A stretch of DNA of 27,562 bases from positions 1 to 27,562 of the forward strand of contig JAEZCG010000076.1 of NCBI GenBank assembly GCA_023430065.1, read 5' to 3'. The number at the start of each line of letters is the position of its first letter. Within the stretch, counting starts at the first letter, position 1. This stretch comes from Pseudomonadota bacterium. Lineage in GTDB: Bacteria; Pseudomonadota; Gammaproteobacteria; Burkholderiales; SHXO01. Below the pieces are notes generated by a model that worked only from the letters and a program-made list of their open reading frames with translations, had not been told where the DNA came from and made no database searches. The translations under genes and the position numbers were made by a program. This document shows positions 1-7,591 of this stretch, in pieces.

Positions 1-18
1 CACGAGCCACGAACGACC

Positions 19-1143
19 ATGAAGATCAAAGCCGCCGTCATCCGTCAGATCGGCCTGCCCCAGCCCTACGCCCAGAGCAGACCCCTGCAGATCGAGGAAG
101 TCGACCTCGATGCGCCAGGCGAACGCGAAGTGCTGGTGCGGGTCAAGGCAGCCAGCCTGTGCCACTCCGACCTGTCCACCATCAACGGCGACCGTCCCCG
201 GCAGATGCCGATGGTGCTCGGCCACGAGGCGGCGGGCGAAATCGTGGAGTGTGGCCCCGGCGTGCACGATCTGAAGCCGGGCGATCACGTGGTCATGGTA
301 TTCGCGCCCAGCTGCGGCGAGTGCATCGCCTGTCAGGAGGGGCACCCCGGCCGCTGCGAGCCGGGCCAGAAGGCAAATGGCGCGGGAACGCTGCTGGGAG
401 GCAGCATCCGCCTGAGCCAGAACGGCCAGCCCGTCTACCACCACGTCGGCGTGTCGGCGTTTGCCGAATACGCGGTGGTCAATCGCGGCTCACTGGTCAA
501 GATCGACGCGTCGCTGCCCTTCGACGAAGCCGCGCTGTTCGGCTGCGCCGTGCTCACCGGCGTGGGGGCAGCGCTGAACACGGCGCAGGTCTTCCCCGGT
601 GCGCGCGTGGGGGTGGTGGGCCTGGGCGGGGTCGGTTTGAACGCGCTGTTCGGCGCGAAGGTGGCCGGCGCCAGCCGCATCGTCGCCCTCGACATCCACG
701 ACGACAAGCTGGAACTGGCGAAGCAGCTCGGCGCGACCGACACGGTCAATGCCAAGGACGCCGATGCCATCCAGAAGGTGAAAGACCTCACCAACGGCGG
801 CGTCGACTTCGGCCTGGAGATGGCCGGTTCGGTGCAGGCGATGGAACTGGCCTACCGCATCACGCGCCGAGGCGGCACCACCGTGACTGCGGGTCTGCCG
901 CATCCCGACGCACGCTGGCAGCTTCAGCACGTAAACCTCACCGCCGAGGAGCGCACCGTCAAGGGCAGCTACGTCGGCTCATGCGTGCCTCCACGCGACA
1001 TGCCGCGCTACATCGACCTCTATCGCAAGGGCATGCTGCCGGTGAACAAGCTGATGAGCGACCACATCGCGCTCGAGCAGATCAACGAGGGCTTCGACAA
1101 CCTCGCGTCCGGCCACACCGTGCGCCAGATCGTGATGCTCTGA
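19..1143 (+). CDS. Zinc-dependent alcohol dehydrogenase (MDR family)
   Basis: This 374-residue protein is a medium-chain zinc alcohol dehydrogenase that should oxidise an alcohol, or reduce an aldehyde, with a nicotinamide cofactor in the cytosol. Visible are the catalytic zinc ligands Cys48, His69-Glu70 and Cys176, the four-cysteine structural zinc lobe (Cys99, 102, 105, 113), and the Rossmann loop GLGGVG at 201-206. Asp225 after the second strand argues for NAD over NADP. Length and motif order match the class III-like/aryl alcohol branch of the family. No strong Shine-Dalgarno precedes the ATG, but only 18 bases of leader are in view. The substrate cannot be read from sequence; neighbouring Ldh2 and RraA-like genes suggest hydroxyacid or aromatic catabolism, which is inference. 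Confidence 0.93.
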   Translation: MKIKAAVIRQIGLPQPYAQSRPLQIEEVDLDAPGEREVLVRVKAASLCHSDLSTINGDRPRQMPMVLGHEAAGEIVECGPGVHDLKPGDHVVMVFAPSCGECIACQEGHPGRCEPGQKANGAGTLLGGSIRLSQNGQPVYHHVGVSAFAEYAVVNRGSLVKIDASLPFDEAALFGCAVLTGVGAALNTAQVFPGARVGVVGLGGVGLNALFGAKVAGASRIVALDIHDDKLELAKQLGATDTVNAKDADAIQKVKDLTNGGVDFGLEMAGSVQAMELAYRITRRGGTTVTAGLPHPDARWQLQHVNLTAEERTVKGSYVGSCVPPRDMPRYIDLYRKGMLPVNKLMSDHIALEQINEGFDNLASGHTVRQIVML

Positions 1144-1162
1144 AGGAACGCAAACAGCATTC

Positions 1163-1320
1163 ACCACGAGGAACACGAAGAACTGCGAAAGGCGTCCAAC
1201 ACAGAGGAAAACTGAGGCAACCGGGGTTAACGATCCTCGCCGTTCCTCTGTGTACCTCCGTGACCTCTGTTTTGAATGTGCTGCGTGTTCGTTCTTCGTG
1301 TTCCTCCGTGCCCTTCGTGG
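1163..1320. repeat. Imperfect inverted-repeat (MITE/REP-like) element
   Basis: Two nested inverted arm pairs lie between the alcohol dehydrogenase stop and the next gene. The outer arm at 1165-1183 is the reverse complement of 1291-1310 with one extra base. The inner arm at 1199-1209 (ACACAGAGGAA) matches the complement of 1243-1253. The composition, with runs such as CTCTGTGTACCTCCGTG, is unlike the flanking coding DNA. The whole could fold into a long hairpin on RNA. I infer a dispersed non-coding repeat; a genome-wide copy count would settle this. Confidence 0.6.
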
Positions 1321-1334
1321 CAAACGAGGTCGAA

Positions 1335-2396
1335 TTGTCCTTACCCCGCTATCCCAGCCAGGACCTGCTGCGCTTCGCCACTGCGCTCCTCGAGCGCGCC
1401 GGTCTCGATCACGAGAAGTCCCGCACGGTCGCCGAGGTCCTCCTCGAGGGCGACCTCCTGGGTCACGACACGCACGGGCTGCACCTGCTCGCTCCCTACC
1501 TGAAGGAACTCGAGCAGGGCACGATGGAGAGGAATGGCGGGCCGCGCGTGGTGCACGACAAGCCAGCGGCCATGACCTGGGACGGACGCCGGTTGCCGGG
1601 CCCCTGGTTGGTCGTGCAGGCGATCGAGCAGGCGCTGCCGCGCGCGCGGGAACTGGGCGTCTGCTCGGTGGCGATCCGGCGCAGTCACCACATCGCCTGC
1701 CTTGCGGCCTACCTCGAGCGCGTCACCCGCGAAGGCCTGGCGATCCTGCTCACCAGTTCGGATCCGAACAACCGCGGCGTGGCGCCGCACGGCGGGCGGC
1801 GCGGGGTGTACACCCCGAATCCGATCGCCGCGGGGTGGCCCACCCAGGGCGATCCCGTGCTCATCGACGTGTCGATGTCGATCAGCACGAACGGCATGAC
1901 CATGCGCCTGCGCAGCGAGGGCAGGAAGTTTCCCGGCCAGTGGATGATCGACGCAGAGGGCAATCCCACCGACGACCCGTCCGTGTCGCAGGCCGATCCG
2001 CCCGGTGCGCTGCTGCCGCTGGGCGGAATCGAGGCAGGACACAAGGGTTACGCCCTGGGACTGCTGGTGGAGATGCTCACGCAGGGGCTGGCCGGGGACG
2101 GGCGCGCCGATCCGCAGGAAGGCTGGTGCGCCAATGTCTTTCTCGAGATCTTCGACCCGGCCGCCTTCGCCGGGTACGACGACTTCGTCCGCCAGACCGG
2201 ATTTCTCGCCGCCGCGTGCCGGGCCACGCCCCCCCGCCCGGGCTTCGACCAAGTGCGCCTGCCGGGGGAGCGCGCGCTGCGGCGGCGGGAAGAGCAATTG
2301 CGCGATGGCATCGGCCTGCACGCCTCGATCATGCCGGCGCTGGCCCCCTGGGCCGACAAGCTGCGCATCGCCATGCCCGCTCCGCTCGCGTCTTGA
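1335..2396 (+). CDS. Ldh2-family malate/lactate (hydroxyacid) dehydrogenase
   Basis: The 353-residue product belongs to the Ldh2/malate dehydrogenase/ureidoglycolate dehydrogenase family, NAD(P)-dependent oxidoreductases of 2-hydroxyacids that are unrelated to classical Rossmann LDHs. Diagnostic stretches are GHDTHGLHLLAPYL near residue 43, with the family His, the SHH segment near residue 114, and HKGYALGLLVEMLTQG in the last third. The frame stays open far upstream, so the start must be chosen. TTG at 1335 has a GAGG at 1326-1329 with 5-base spacing and gives the usual N-terminus (SLPRYPSQDLLRFATALLERAG). GTG at 1308 or 1317 are alternatives but lie inside the repeat element. It may work with the adjacent dehydrogenase and the RraA-like protein; the substrate is unknown. 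Confidence 0.88.
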   Translation: MSLPRYPSQDLLRFATALLERAGLDHEKSRTVAEVLLEGDLLGHDTHGLHLLAPYLKELEQGTMERNGGPRVVHDKPAAMTWDGRRLPGPWLVVQAIEQALPRARELGVCSVAIRRSHHIACLAAYLERVTREGLAILLTSSDPNNRGVAPHGGRRGVYTPNPIAAGWPTQGDPVLIDVSMSISTNGMTMRLRSEGRKFPGQWMIDAEGNPTDDPSVSQADPPGALLPLGGIEAGHKGYALGLLVEMLTQGLAGDGRADPQEGWCANVFLEIFDPAAFAGYDDFVRQTGFLAAACRATPPRPGFDQVRLPGERALRRREEQLRDGIGLHASIMPALAPWADKLRIAMPAPLAS

Positions 2397-2429
2397 ATCC
2401 GTGTCCGATGCCATGACCGGGCAGGCGCC

Positions 2430-3356
2430 ATGAGTGATTCCTCGCGCCGCGCCCAGCACCGCCGCGGCGTGCTGCTGATGATCGGCGCAACCCTGTGCTG
2501 GGCGACCGCCGGCATCCTCGTGCGCAACATGGACCTGCGCGACAGCTGGGAGATCACCTTCTGGCGCTCGCTGTTCATGACGATCTTCATCTCGGGCGTG
2601 CTGCTGTGGCAGTACGGCAGCTCGGTGCGCGAGCGCATGCGCGCCGTCGGCGCACCGGGCGTAGCGGCCGGCGCGCTGTGGGCGCTGATGTACGTCTGCT
2701 TCATCCTCGCGCTCGGGCTGACCACGGTCGGCAACGTGCTCGTGCTCGCCAGCGTGGCACCGTTCACCTCCGCGCTGTTTGGCGCGATCTTCCTGCGTGA
2801 GCACATTCCAGTGCGCACCTGGGTCACGATGTTGATCGCCTTCGGCGGGATCGTCGTGATGTTCCTGGATTCGGTTGGCGGCGGTGGGTTGCTCGGCAAC
2901 CTCATCGCGCTCGCCATTCCCGTCGCCTTCGCCGTCAACGTCGTCATCCTGCGCCGCGCGCATGCGCACGTGGACATGCTCCCCACACTCGTCCTTTCCG
3001 GGCTGTTCTCGATGGCGGTGACGCTGCCGTTCGCCTGGCCATTGGAGCCGACCGCGCGCGACGTCGGCCTGCTCGCCGTCATGGGCACGGCGCAGCTCGG
3101 CATGGGTGTGCTGCTGATGATCCGCGCGACGCCGCATCTGTCCGCTGCCGAAATCGGACTGCTCGCCGTGCTCGAGACGATCTTCGGCACGGTGTCGGTC
3201 TGGCTGGTGGTGGGCGAACGCCCCGGCGCAACCGCGCTGCTCGGCGGCGCAGTCGTCATCGGCGCCCTGGTGGCCAACGAACTTCTCGCGCTGCATCGGC
3301 GTGCCATGGTCGATGCCGAGGACGCAGTGCGCGAAGTGAGCGGCGCCGGTCACTGA
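2430..3356 (+). CDS. EamA/DMT-superfamily transporter
   Basis: This 308-residue inner-membrane protein has the two tandem EamA repeats of drug/metabolite transporters, with about ten hydrophobic segments. The first repeat opens with GVLLMIGATLCWATAGILVRNMD and the second begins near residue 150 (GGGLLGNLIALAIPVAFAVN). Short charged loops and a hydrophilic C-terminal tail are typical. It begins 33 bases after the Ldh2 stop, so it is probably cotranscribed. Members export or import small metabolites such as amino acids, nucleosides or organic acids. No sequence feature gives the substrate; by position it may handle a metabolite of the neighbouring dehydrogenases. The ATG lacks a strong Shine-Dalgarno. 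Confidence 0.9.
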   Translation: MSDSSRRAQHRRGVLLMIGATLCWATAGILVRNMDLRDSWEITFWRSLFMTIFISGVLLWQYGSSVRERMRAVGAPGVAAGALWALMYVCFILALGLTTVGNVLVLASVAPFTSALFGAIFLREHIPVRTWVTMLIAFGGIVVMFLDSVGGGGLLGNLIALAIPVAFAVNVVILRRAHAHVDMLPTLVLSGLFSMAVTLPFAWPLEPTARDVGLLAVMGTAQLGMGVLLMIRATPHLSAAEIGLLAVLETIFGTVSVWLVVGERPGATALLGGAVVIGALVANELLALHRRAMVDAEDAVREVSGAGH

Positions 3357-3382
3357 CCCTTGGCGGATCACGACGCTACACT
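3353..3382 (+). promoter_or_regulatory. Candidate sigma-70 promoter for the RraA-like gene
   Basis: A -10-like TACACT at 3377-3382 is preceded at 18-base spacing by CTGACC (3353-3358), which matches the TTGACA consensus at four positions. It sits at the 3' end of the transporter gene, 33 bases before the RraA-like start. Judged by eye only. Confidence 0.35.
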
Positions 3383-3414
3383 CTTGGGACCGCTGGAACG
3401 ACGAAGGAGAAGAG

Positions 3415-4074
3415 ATGAGCGATCGATCGGACAACCTGGCAGCGCGACTGGAGAAGTGCTACGCCGCAGCGGTGCACGACGTGCTGCGCGGAATGGGCGC
3501 CGGCCCCTGCGTGCTGCCGCCTGCCATCAAGCCGCTCGATCCCTCACGCCCGCTCACCGGCGAGATCTTCACCGTGAGCGGCCACATCGACGCCACGCGT
3601 GATCCGCACGACACCCTGGTGCAGTGGACCGGCCTGCTATCCAAGGCACCTCAGGGCAAGGTGGTGGTCTGCCAGCCCAACACCTACGACATCGCGCTGA
3701 TGGGTGAACTGTCGGCGGAAACCCTGCACTTCCGTGGCGTGCGCGGCTACGTCGTCGACGGCGGCTGCCGGGACACCGACTTCATCCTGAAGCTGGGCTT
3801 CCCGGTGTTCTGCAGCTTCACCACGCCGAAGGACATCGTCGGCAAGTGGGTGCCCGACCGCTTCGGCGAGCCGGTCACGATCGGCGACGTGACGGTCTGC
3901 ACGGGCGACTTCCTGATAGGAGATCGCGACGGCGTGGTCGTGATCCCGGGCCGCATCGCCGAGGAGGTGGTGGCCAAGACCGAGGAGGCGGTGCGCACCG
4001 AGAACAAGGTGCGCAGCGCGATCCTGTCCGGGATGGATCCGCAGGAGGCGTATCTGACGTTCGGGAAGTTCTAG
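3415..4074 (+). CDS. RraA-like / 4-hydroxy-4-methyl-2-oxoglutarate aldolase-family protein
   Basis: The 219-residue product belongs to the RraA/HMG-aldolase family, whose enzymes cleave 4-hydroxy-4-methyl-2-oxoglutarate or decarboxylate oxaloacetate with a divalent metal, while some members instead inhibit RNase E. The signature VVDGGCRD at 113-120 carries the Arg119-Asp120 pair that binds substrate and metal in aldolases. GELSA at 97-101 and GDRDGVVVIP at 169-178 are also present. A strong AAGGAGAAGAG precedes the ATG. The metabolic neighbourhood and the extra N-terminal length compared with RNase-regulator RraA (about 160 residues) favour an aldolase/decarboxylase. It ends before a convergent repeat-filled gap. 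Confidence 0.88.
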   Translation: MSDRSDNLAARLEKCYAAAVHDVLRGMGAGPCVLPPAIKPLDPSRPLTGEIFTVSGHIDATRDPHDTLVQWTGLLSKAPQGKVVVCQPNTYDIALMGELSAETLHFRGVRGYVVDGGCRDTDFILKLGFPVFCSFTTPKDIVGKWVPDRFGEPVTIGDVTVCTGDFLIGDRDGVVVIPGRIAEEVVAKTEEAVRTENKVRSAILSGMDPQEAYLTFGKF

Positions 4075-4107
4075 AGATGGCGGGCGTGGTTCACTGACAC
4101 CAAGTTC

Positions 4108-4199
4108 GTGTCATCCCGAGCGTGGGCGTGAGCGCGAGCGAGGGATCCTCGTCTTGCAGCGTCCACGGCGAGGATCTCTCCCTTCGGTCGAGATGACAC
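4108..4199. repeat. Palindromic intergenic repeat, copy 1
   Basis: The copy starts GTGTCATCCCGAGC and ends with the near-complementary GAGATGACAC. An inner stem is formed by GATCCTCG (4144-4151) and CGAGGATC (4169-4176). It shares this layout and most of its sequence with the copy at 4249-4327. It differs chiefly by a longer variable segment around 4121-4140. It sits between two convergent genes, where it could fold as a bidirectional 3' hairpin. Confidence 0.8.
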
Positions 4200-4248
4200 C
4201 GCGGGGTCCGAACTCAGTGTCAATCCGAACTCGGCGGCACCGACTCTC

Positions 4249-4327
4249 GTGTCATCCCGAGCGCGAGCAAGGGATCCTCGCCTTGCAGCATCCACGGCGA
4301 GGATCTCTCCCTTCGATCGACATGACG
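4249..4327. repeat. Palindromic intergenic repeat, copy 2
   Basis: This direct-orientation second copy of the 4108-4199 element also starts GTGTCATCCCGAGC, has inner stem GATCCTCG (4273-4280) with CGAGGATC (4298-4305), and ends in CATGACG. It lacks about 12 bases of the variable segment. The 49 bases between the copies contain a repeated CCGAACTC. No coding signal is visible. Confidence 0.8.
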
Positions 4328-4354
4328 CCCGGGCAAGCAGTCCACGGCAAGGCC

Positions 4355-4819
4355 CTACTCCTTCACCACCGCGATCGCCTCGATCTCGATCAGCATCTCC
4401 TCGTACACCATGCCCTGCACGCCGATCATGGTGCTCGCCGGCGGCCGCTCCTTCGACAGGTATTCGCTGCGCACGCGCGAGATCGTCTTCCACTTCTCGG
4501 TGTCGAGATCCTTCACGAATACCGTCATCTTGACTACGTCCTCGAACCTCGCGCCGGCTGCGGCGAGGGCCAGCTTCAGGTTCTCGTAGGTGAGGCGCGT
4601 CTGTGCCTCGAGGTCGCCGGGAACCGGCTTGCCGGCAGCATCCCACGCCACCTGCCCGCTGACGAACACGAGCTTGCCGCCGGTGGCGGTGGTGACCTGG
4701 GAGAAGCTCGGGACGTTGAACAGGCCCTCGGGCTTCAGGTACTCGATGCGAGGCGCATCCGCGGCACGCGCGGCGGCACTCAGGCCCAGCGCGAACAGGA
4801 CAGCGAGCAGGCGTTGCAT
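4355..4819 (-). CDS. Secreted RidA/YjgF-family protein
   Basis: The 154-residue product has a clear Sec signal peptide (hydrophobic core at 4-17, ARA cleavage site after about residue 19), so it should act in the periplasm. The rest is a single RidA/YjgF domain with FVSGQVAWDAAGK, LEAQTRLTYENLKLALAAAGA and IEIEAIAVV. Classical RidA deaminates reactive enamines in the cytosol using an Arg in its PARSCVEV-type motif. Here the corresponding stretch reads PPASTMIGV and the Arg appears to be Ala, so classical deaminase activity is doubtful. AAGGA lies just before the ATG. It is divergent from the SDR gene, and its 3' end faces the repeat array. Confidence 0.88.
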   Translation of the reverse strand: MQRLLAVLFALGLSAAARAADAPRIEYLKPEGLFNVPSFSQVTTATGGKLVFVSGQVAWDAAGKPVPGDLEAQTRLTYENLKLALAAAGARFEDVVKMTVFVKDLDTEKWKTISRVRSEYLSKERPPASTMIGVQGMVYEEMLIEIEAIAVVKE

Positions 4820-4829
4820 GTCGGCTTCC

Positions 4830-4859
4830 TTGTAAAACGTCGGGACCTGGAAGCATACT
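4830..4859 (+). promoter_or_regulatory. Candidate promoter for the SDR gene
   Basis: TTGTAA (4830-4835) and CATACT (4854-4859) are spaced by 18 bases in the 68-bp divergent gap. Transcription would start near 4866, giving a short leader before the GAGGGGAGA ribosome site. Assigned by eye. Confidence 0.4.
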
Positions 4860-4887
4860 GCAGTCTTTCCTGTTGCCCGAGGGGAGA

Positions 4888-5640
4888 ATGAACCGCATCG
4901 ATCTCGCAGGACGCGTGGCCGTCGTCACCGGCGCGGCGCGAGGCATCGGATATGCGATCGCGCAACGGCTGCTGCGCTCCGGCGCGGCGGTGGCGCTATG
5001 GGACCTTGACGCTGCGGCACTGGACGAGGCCGCGCGGCAGCTCGAAACGCACGGCAAGGTGGTGGCGCGCGCCGTCGACGTCACCGACGAAGCATCGGTG
5101 GCGGTGGCCACCGCGGAGGCGGTCAGCCGCTTCGGCTTCGTGGACCTGCTCGTCAACAACGCCGGCATCGGCGGTCCCATCTGCCCGACCTGGGAGTACG
5201 AGCTCGCCACGGTGCGCCGGGTGTTCGAGGTCAACTACATGGGCACCTTCCTGTGCTGCAAGCACCTCGTCCCCGTGATGAAGCAGCGCAACTACGGGCG
5301 CATCGTCAACATCGCCTCCATTGCCGGGAAGAACGGCTCGCCCGACTTCTCCGCCTACGGCGCGTCGAAGGCCGCCGTGATCGGCCTGACCAAGGCGCTG
5401 GCACGCGAACTGGCCGACACGGAGATCCTGGTCAACGCGGTGTGCCCGTCGGTGGCCGATACGGACATCCTCAAGCAGTCCACGCCGAAGAAAGTCGAAT
5501 CCCTCCTGCTGCAGGTGCCGAAAGGCCGCTTCGTCCGCACCGACGAGATCGCGGCGATGGTGGCGTGGCTGTGCTCGGAGGAGTGCTCGTTCACGACCGG
5601 GCAGCTGTTCGACATCACGGGAGGAAGGTCCGTGTACTGA
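4888..5640 (+). CDS. Short-chain dehydrogenase/reductase (FabG-like SDR)
   Basis: This 250-residue classical SDR carries the cofactor loop TGAARGIG at 14-21, NNAG at 90-93 and the catalytic Ser144, Tyr157 and Lys161. Asp39 at the end of the second strand predicts NAD(H) preference. It would interconvert a hydroxyl and a carbonyl on an unidentified substrate. The start is set at the ATG preceded by GAGGGGAGA; an upstream in-frame ATG at 4873 would swallow that ribosome site and is rejected. It is the first gene to the right of the divergent gap, and a GC-rich palindrome follows its stop. FabG-like 3-oxoacyl-ACP reductase is a common automatic name, but a catabolic dehydrogenase is equally possible. 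Confidence 0.92.
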   Translation: MNRIDLAGRVAVVTGAARGIGYAIAQRLLRSGAAVALWDLDAAALDEAARQLETHGKVVARAVDVTDEASVAVATAEAVSRFGFVDLLVNNAGIGGPICPTWEYELATVRRVFEVNYMGTFLCCKHLVPVMKQRNYGRIVNIASIAGKNGSPDFSAYGASKAAVIGLTKALARELADTEILVNAVCPSVADTDILKQSTPKKVESLLLQVPKGRFVRTDEIAAMVAWLCSEECSFTTGQLFDITGGRSVY

Positions 5641-5642
5641 GA

Positions 5643-5658
5643 GCGGGCGCGCGCCCGC
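5643..5658 (+). terminator. GC-rich palindrome after the SDR stop
   Basis: A perfect 16-base palindrome, GCGGGCGCGCGCCCGC, begins 3 bases after the SDR stop codon and can form a six-pair stem with a four-base loop. There is no T-tract, so it is at best a weak or Rho-assisted 3' hairpin separating the SDR from the next cassette. Confidence 0.35.
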
Positions 5659-5717
5659 GCACCCGGCAATCGCATCGCGTGGCGCACGCCACGGTCAACT
5701 CGGGGGGAAGGCGAACA

Positions 5718-6350
5718 ATGAGAATCGCGAGGTGGATGGCGCCGGCGCTGGCGCTCCTGCTGTCGGCGTGTGCGACACCGCCGCCCGTGAAGCAGTCGGT
5801 TGCAGCCATGGACCGCGCCTACGCGGACAACGCCCGCATGATGCGCCAGTACCGAAGCCTGGTCGCGGCGGTCAACGAGCGCTACGAGCTCTGGTACAAG
5901 CACGTCACGCGGCGCGGCCTGCTCAACCTGTCCCTCGCCTGGATCAGCACCGATCCGGCGGCGGAGCGCAGCGATGCCGCCGCAGCCGCGCTGGTCGATG
6001 CCACCGCCGGACAGCTCGGCCCCCGCCTGATGCGCGAGGTGAACGCACTGCGTTTCGCCAGGCTCCCGGCGCGCGCCGGCGCATCGGCGAGTTTCGAGCC
6101 GGGCGCCGATGGCGACGTGACGAAGACCGCCAGCGCACTGCCGCGCCTGGTCCGGCTGATCAACGAACGCGTGGACGAGCAGTACGCGGCGCTTGCCCCG
6201 AACGATACGTCCGGATTCGACGCCTACGCGAAGAACGTGGCCGCGCTGCGCCAGATCAACGCATCCATCCGCGACTACCTCGACGTGGACGTCCAGGTCG
6301 AGCCGCGCGACGTCGGCGAGATCGCCCAGGCGATCCGCTCGCTGCAGTGA
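5718..6350 (+). CDS. Predicted outer-membrane lipoprotein, unknown function (cassette gene 1)
   Basis: I do not recognise this 210-residue protein. It has a lipoprotein signal with lipobox LSAC (Cys18), followed by ATPP; no Asp at +2 predicts sorting to the outer membrane. The mature part is mostly predicted helix, with repeated Asn/Arg/Tyr-rich helices (MMRQYRSLVAAVNERYELWY) and no cysteine after the lipidated one. It opens a three-gene run: the next start is 10 bases after its stop, behind GGAGG. A GGGGGGAAG lies 8 bases before the ATG. Structural or scaffold roles are more likely than enzymatic ones, because no catalytic motif is visible. Function unknown. Confidence 0.82.
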   Translation: MRIARWMAPALALLLSACATPPPVKQSVAAMDRAYADNARMMRQYRSLVAAVNERYELWYKHVTRRGLLNLSLAWISTDPAAERSDAAAAALVDATAGQLGPRLMREVNALRFARLPARAGASASFEPGADGDVTKTASALPRLVRLINERVDEQYAALAPNDTSGFDAYAKNVAALRQINASIRDYLDVDVQVEPRDVGEIAQAIRSLQ

Positions 6351-6360
6351 GGAGGCCACG

Positions 6361-7053
6361 ATGAGCGCTTTCCGAAATGGACTGCTCGTCACCTGCCTCG
6401 GCCTGGTCCTGGGCGGCTGCAAGGCGATCCACAGCGAGGCCGTTCGCGATCTGGTGAAGTTGCAGGGCGAGAAGATCGGCGAGGCGAAGGCCAATACCGC
6501 GCAGTTCGTCGACCAGACCCGCGATCGCGTCCGCGCCTATCGCACGGGCGTGGCCGACCTCGACGCGGCCATGACCCTGACCAACGTGCGCGAGAGCGAG
6601 TATGCACTGGTGATGGGCTCCAACCAGAACGTGCAGACGAAAACTCAGCTGGACGCGCTCGCATTCCTCTATCAGGCAGGCGCGCTCTACCTCGACACGC
6701 AGAGCGGACTGCAGGAAGCGGTGCTGCGCCAGTTCGAAGCAGACTTCGCCGCGATGGAGACGTTGAGCAATCAGATCGCGCAGTCCTGGGACGGCCTTGC
6801 CGCGTTGAATGCCGAGCTCGACGCGCATGCCGCGCGCACCTCTGCAGTCACCGCGGACCCGGCGATCATCCGCACGTTGATCGGCCTGTCCGGTACCGAT
6901 CCGATGCTGATGGACACGGCGGTGACGAAGGCGCTGCGCTTCAACGAGTCGCTCCAGAACGCGGAGCGCCGCGCGCCGGGCAACTTGCTGGAACGCCCGG
7001 CAGGGTACGTCGACGAGTTCGTCGACCTGCTCGAGCGCGTCAAGGGCAACTGA
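6361..7053 (+). CDS. Predicted outer-membrane lipoprotein, unknown function (cassette gene 2)
   Basis: This 230-residue protein starts with a lipoprotein signal ending LGGC (Cys20) followed by Lys, again predicting outer-membrane retention. The mature region is strongly helical and charged, with heptad-like stretches (VRDLVKLQGEKIGEAKANTA and QFEADFAAMETLSNQIAQSW), compatible with an extended coiled-coil bundle. The ribosome site GGAGG sits five bases before the ATG, the same arrangement as for the next gene, so the cassette looks evenly translated. It shows no recognisable enzyme motif and no detectable similarity to its partner lipoprotein beyond composition. It probably forms a complex with the other two products, by inference from operon structure alone. 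Confidence 0.82.
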   Translation: MSAFRNGLLVTCLGLVLGGCKAIHSEAVRDLVKLQGEKIGEAKANTAQFVDQTRDRVRAYRTGVADLDAAMTLTNVRESEYALVMGSNQNVQTKTQLDALAFLYQAGALYLDTQSGLQEAVLRQFEADFAAMETLSNQIAQSWDGLAALNAELDAHAARTSAVTADPAIIRTLIGLSGTDPMLMDTAVTKALRFNESLQNAERRAPGNLLERPAGYVDEFVDLLERVKGN

Positions 7054-7066
7054 ACCGGAGGCGACC

Positions 7067-7576
7067 ATGAGCATCGAACGCAGCGTTCGCGGCGTGATGA
7101 CGTTCCTGCAGGAGAACGACGCGCTCATCAAGGACATCAAGGACGGGCTCGGGGACGTGAAGACGCTCGGCAAGCGGCTCGACGAGCACCGGGCGCGCGC
7201 GACCCAGTTGCTCGAGACCATCAACGAGCTGCCGTTCGCGGTGGCGCGCGACCGCGACGTACGCGCCAAGCAGAAGCGGCTGGTGGAGCAGATCACCCGC
7301 GTCGGCAAGGACATGCAGGCCTTCATCGACGAGCCCGACATCCTGGTCCTGCTGTGGGCGCAGCGCGGCGCCCTGTACGTCGCGCTCGGGAACACCTACA
7401 ACGACATGGTCGCCGACTTCGTCACCTTCAGCCAGGCCGAGGTCGACGAACTGCGCAACCTGCTGCGACGGGCCACGCTGGACACCGAGTCGCGCCAGCG
7501 GCTGGCAGACCTGCTCGACGGCGCAATCCAGGTGTCGAAGTTCGGACTGCGGACGGTGGCAAAGCTGACCGCGTGA
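7067..7576 (+). CDS. Helical cytosolic protein, unknown function (cassette gene 3)
   Basis: The 169-residue product has no signal peptide or membrane segment and is predicted almost entirely helical (LIKDIKDGLGDVKTLGKRLD, RQRLADLLDGAIQVSKFG), so it should be cytosolic or peripheral. I recognise no family. It lies 13 bases after the second lipoprotein gene behind a GGAGG with five-base spacing, which strongly suggests cotranscription with two exported lipoproteins. That mix of compartments is unusual: either the protein uses another route across the membrane, or the cassette links a cytosolic factor to envelope components. Its stop lies 15 bases from the convergent CoA-transferase stop. Confidence 0.78.
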   Translation: MSIERSVRGVMTFLQENDALIKDIKDGLGDVKTLGKRLDEHRARATQLLETINELPFAVARDRDVRAKQKRLVEQITRVGKDMQAFIDEPDILVLLWAQRGALYVALGNTYNDMVADFVTFSQAEVDELRNLLRRATLDTESRQRLADLLDGAIQVSKFGLRTVAKLTA

Positions 7577-7591
7577 GCGGCACCCAAGCGT

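Noticed and set aside
2413..2433. Six-residue minicistron (MTGQAP) whose stop overlaps the EamA start
   Set aside because: Such short frames are common by chance near start codons and it has no ribosome site.
1341..3434. Long open frame on the - strand (about 700 codons)
   Set aside because: It lies opposite the Ldh2 and EamA genes, is rich in His, Arg, Glu and Asp without any domain, and reflects codon bias on the coding strand.
4154..4891. Open + strand frame across the repeats and antisense to the RidA-like gene
   Set aside because: It starts in repeat DNA and runs opposite a well-supported gene with a signal peptide and domain; no protein features of its own.
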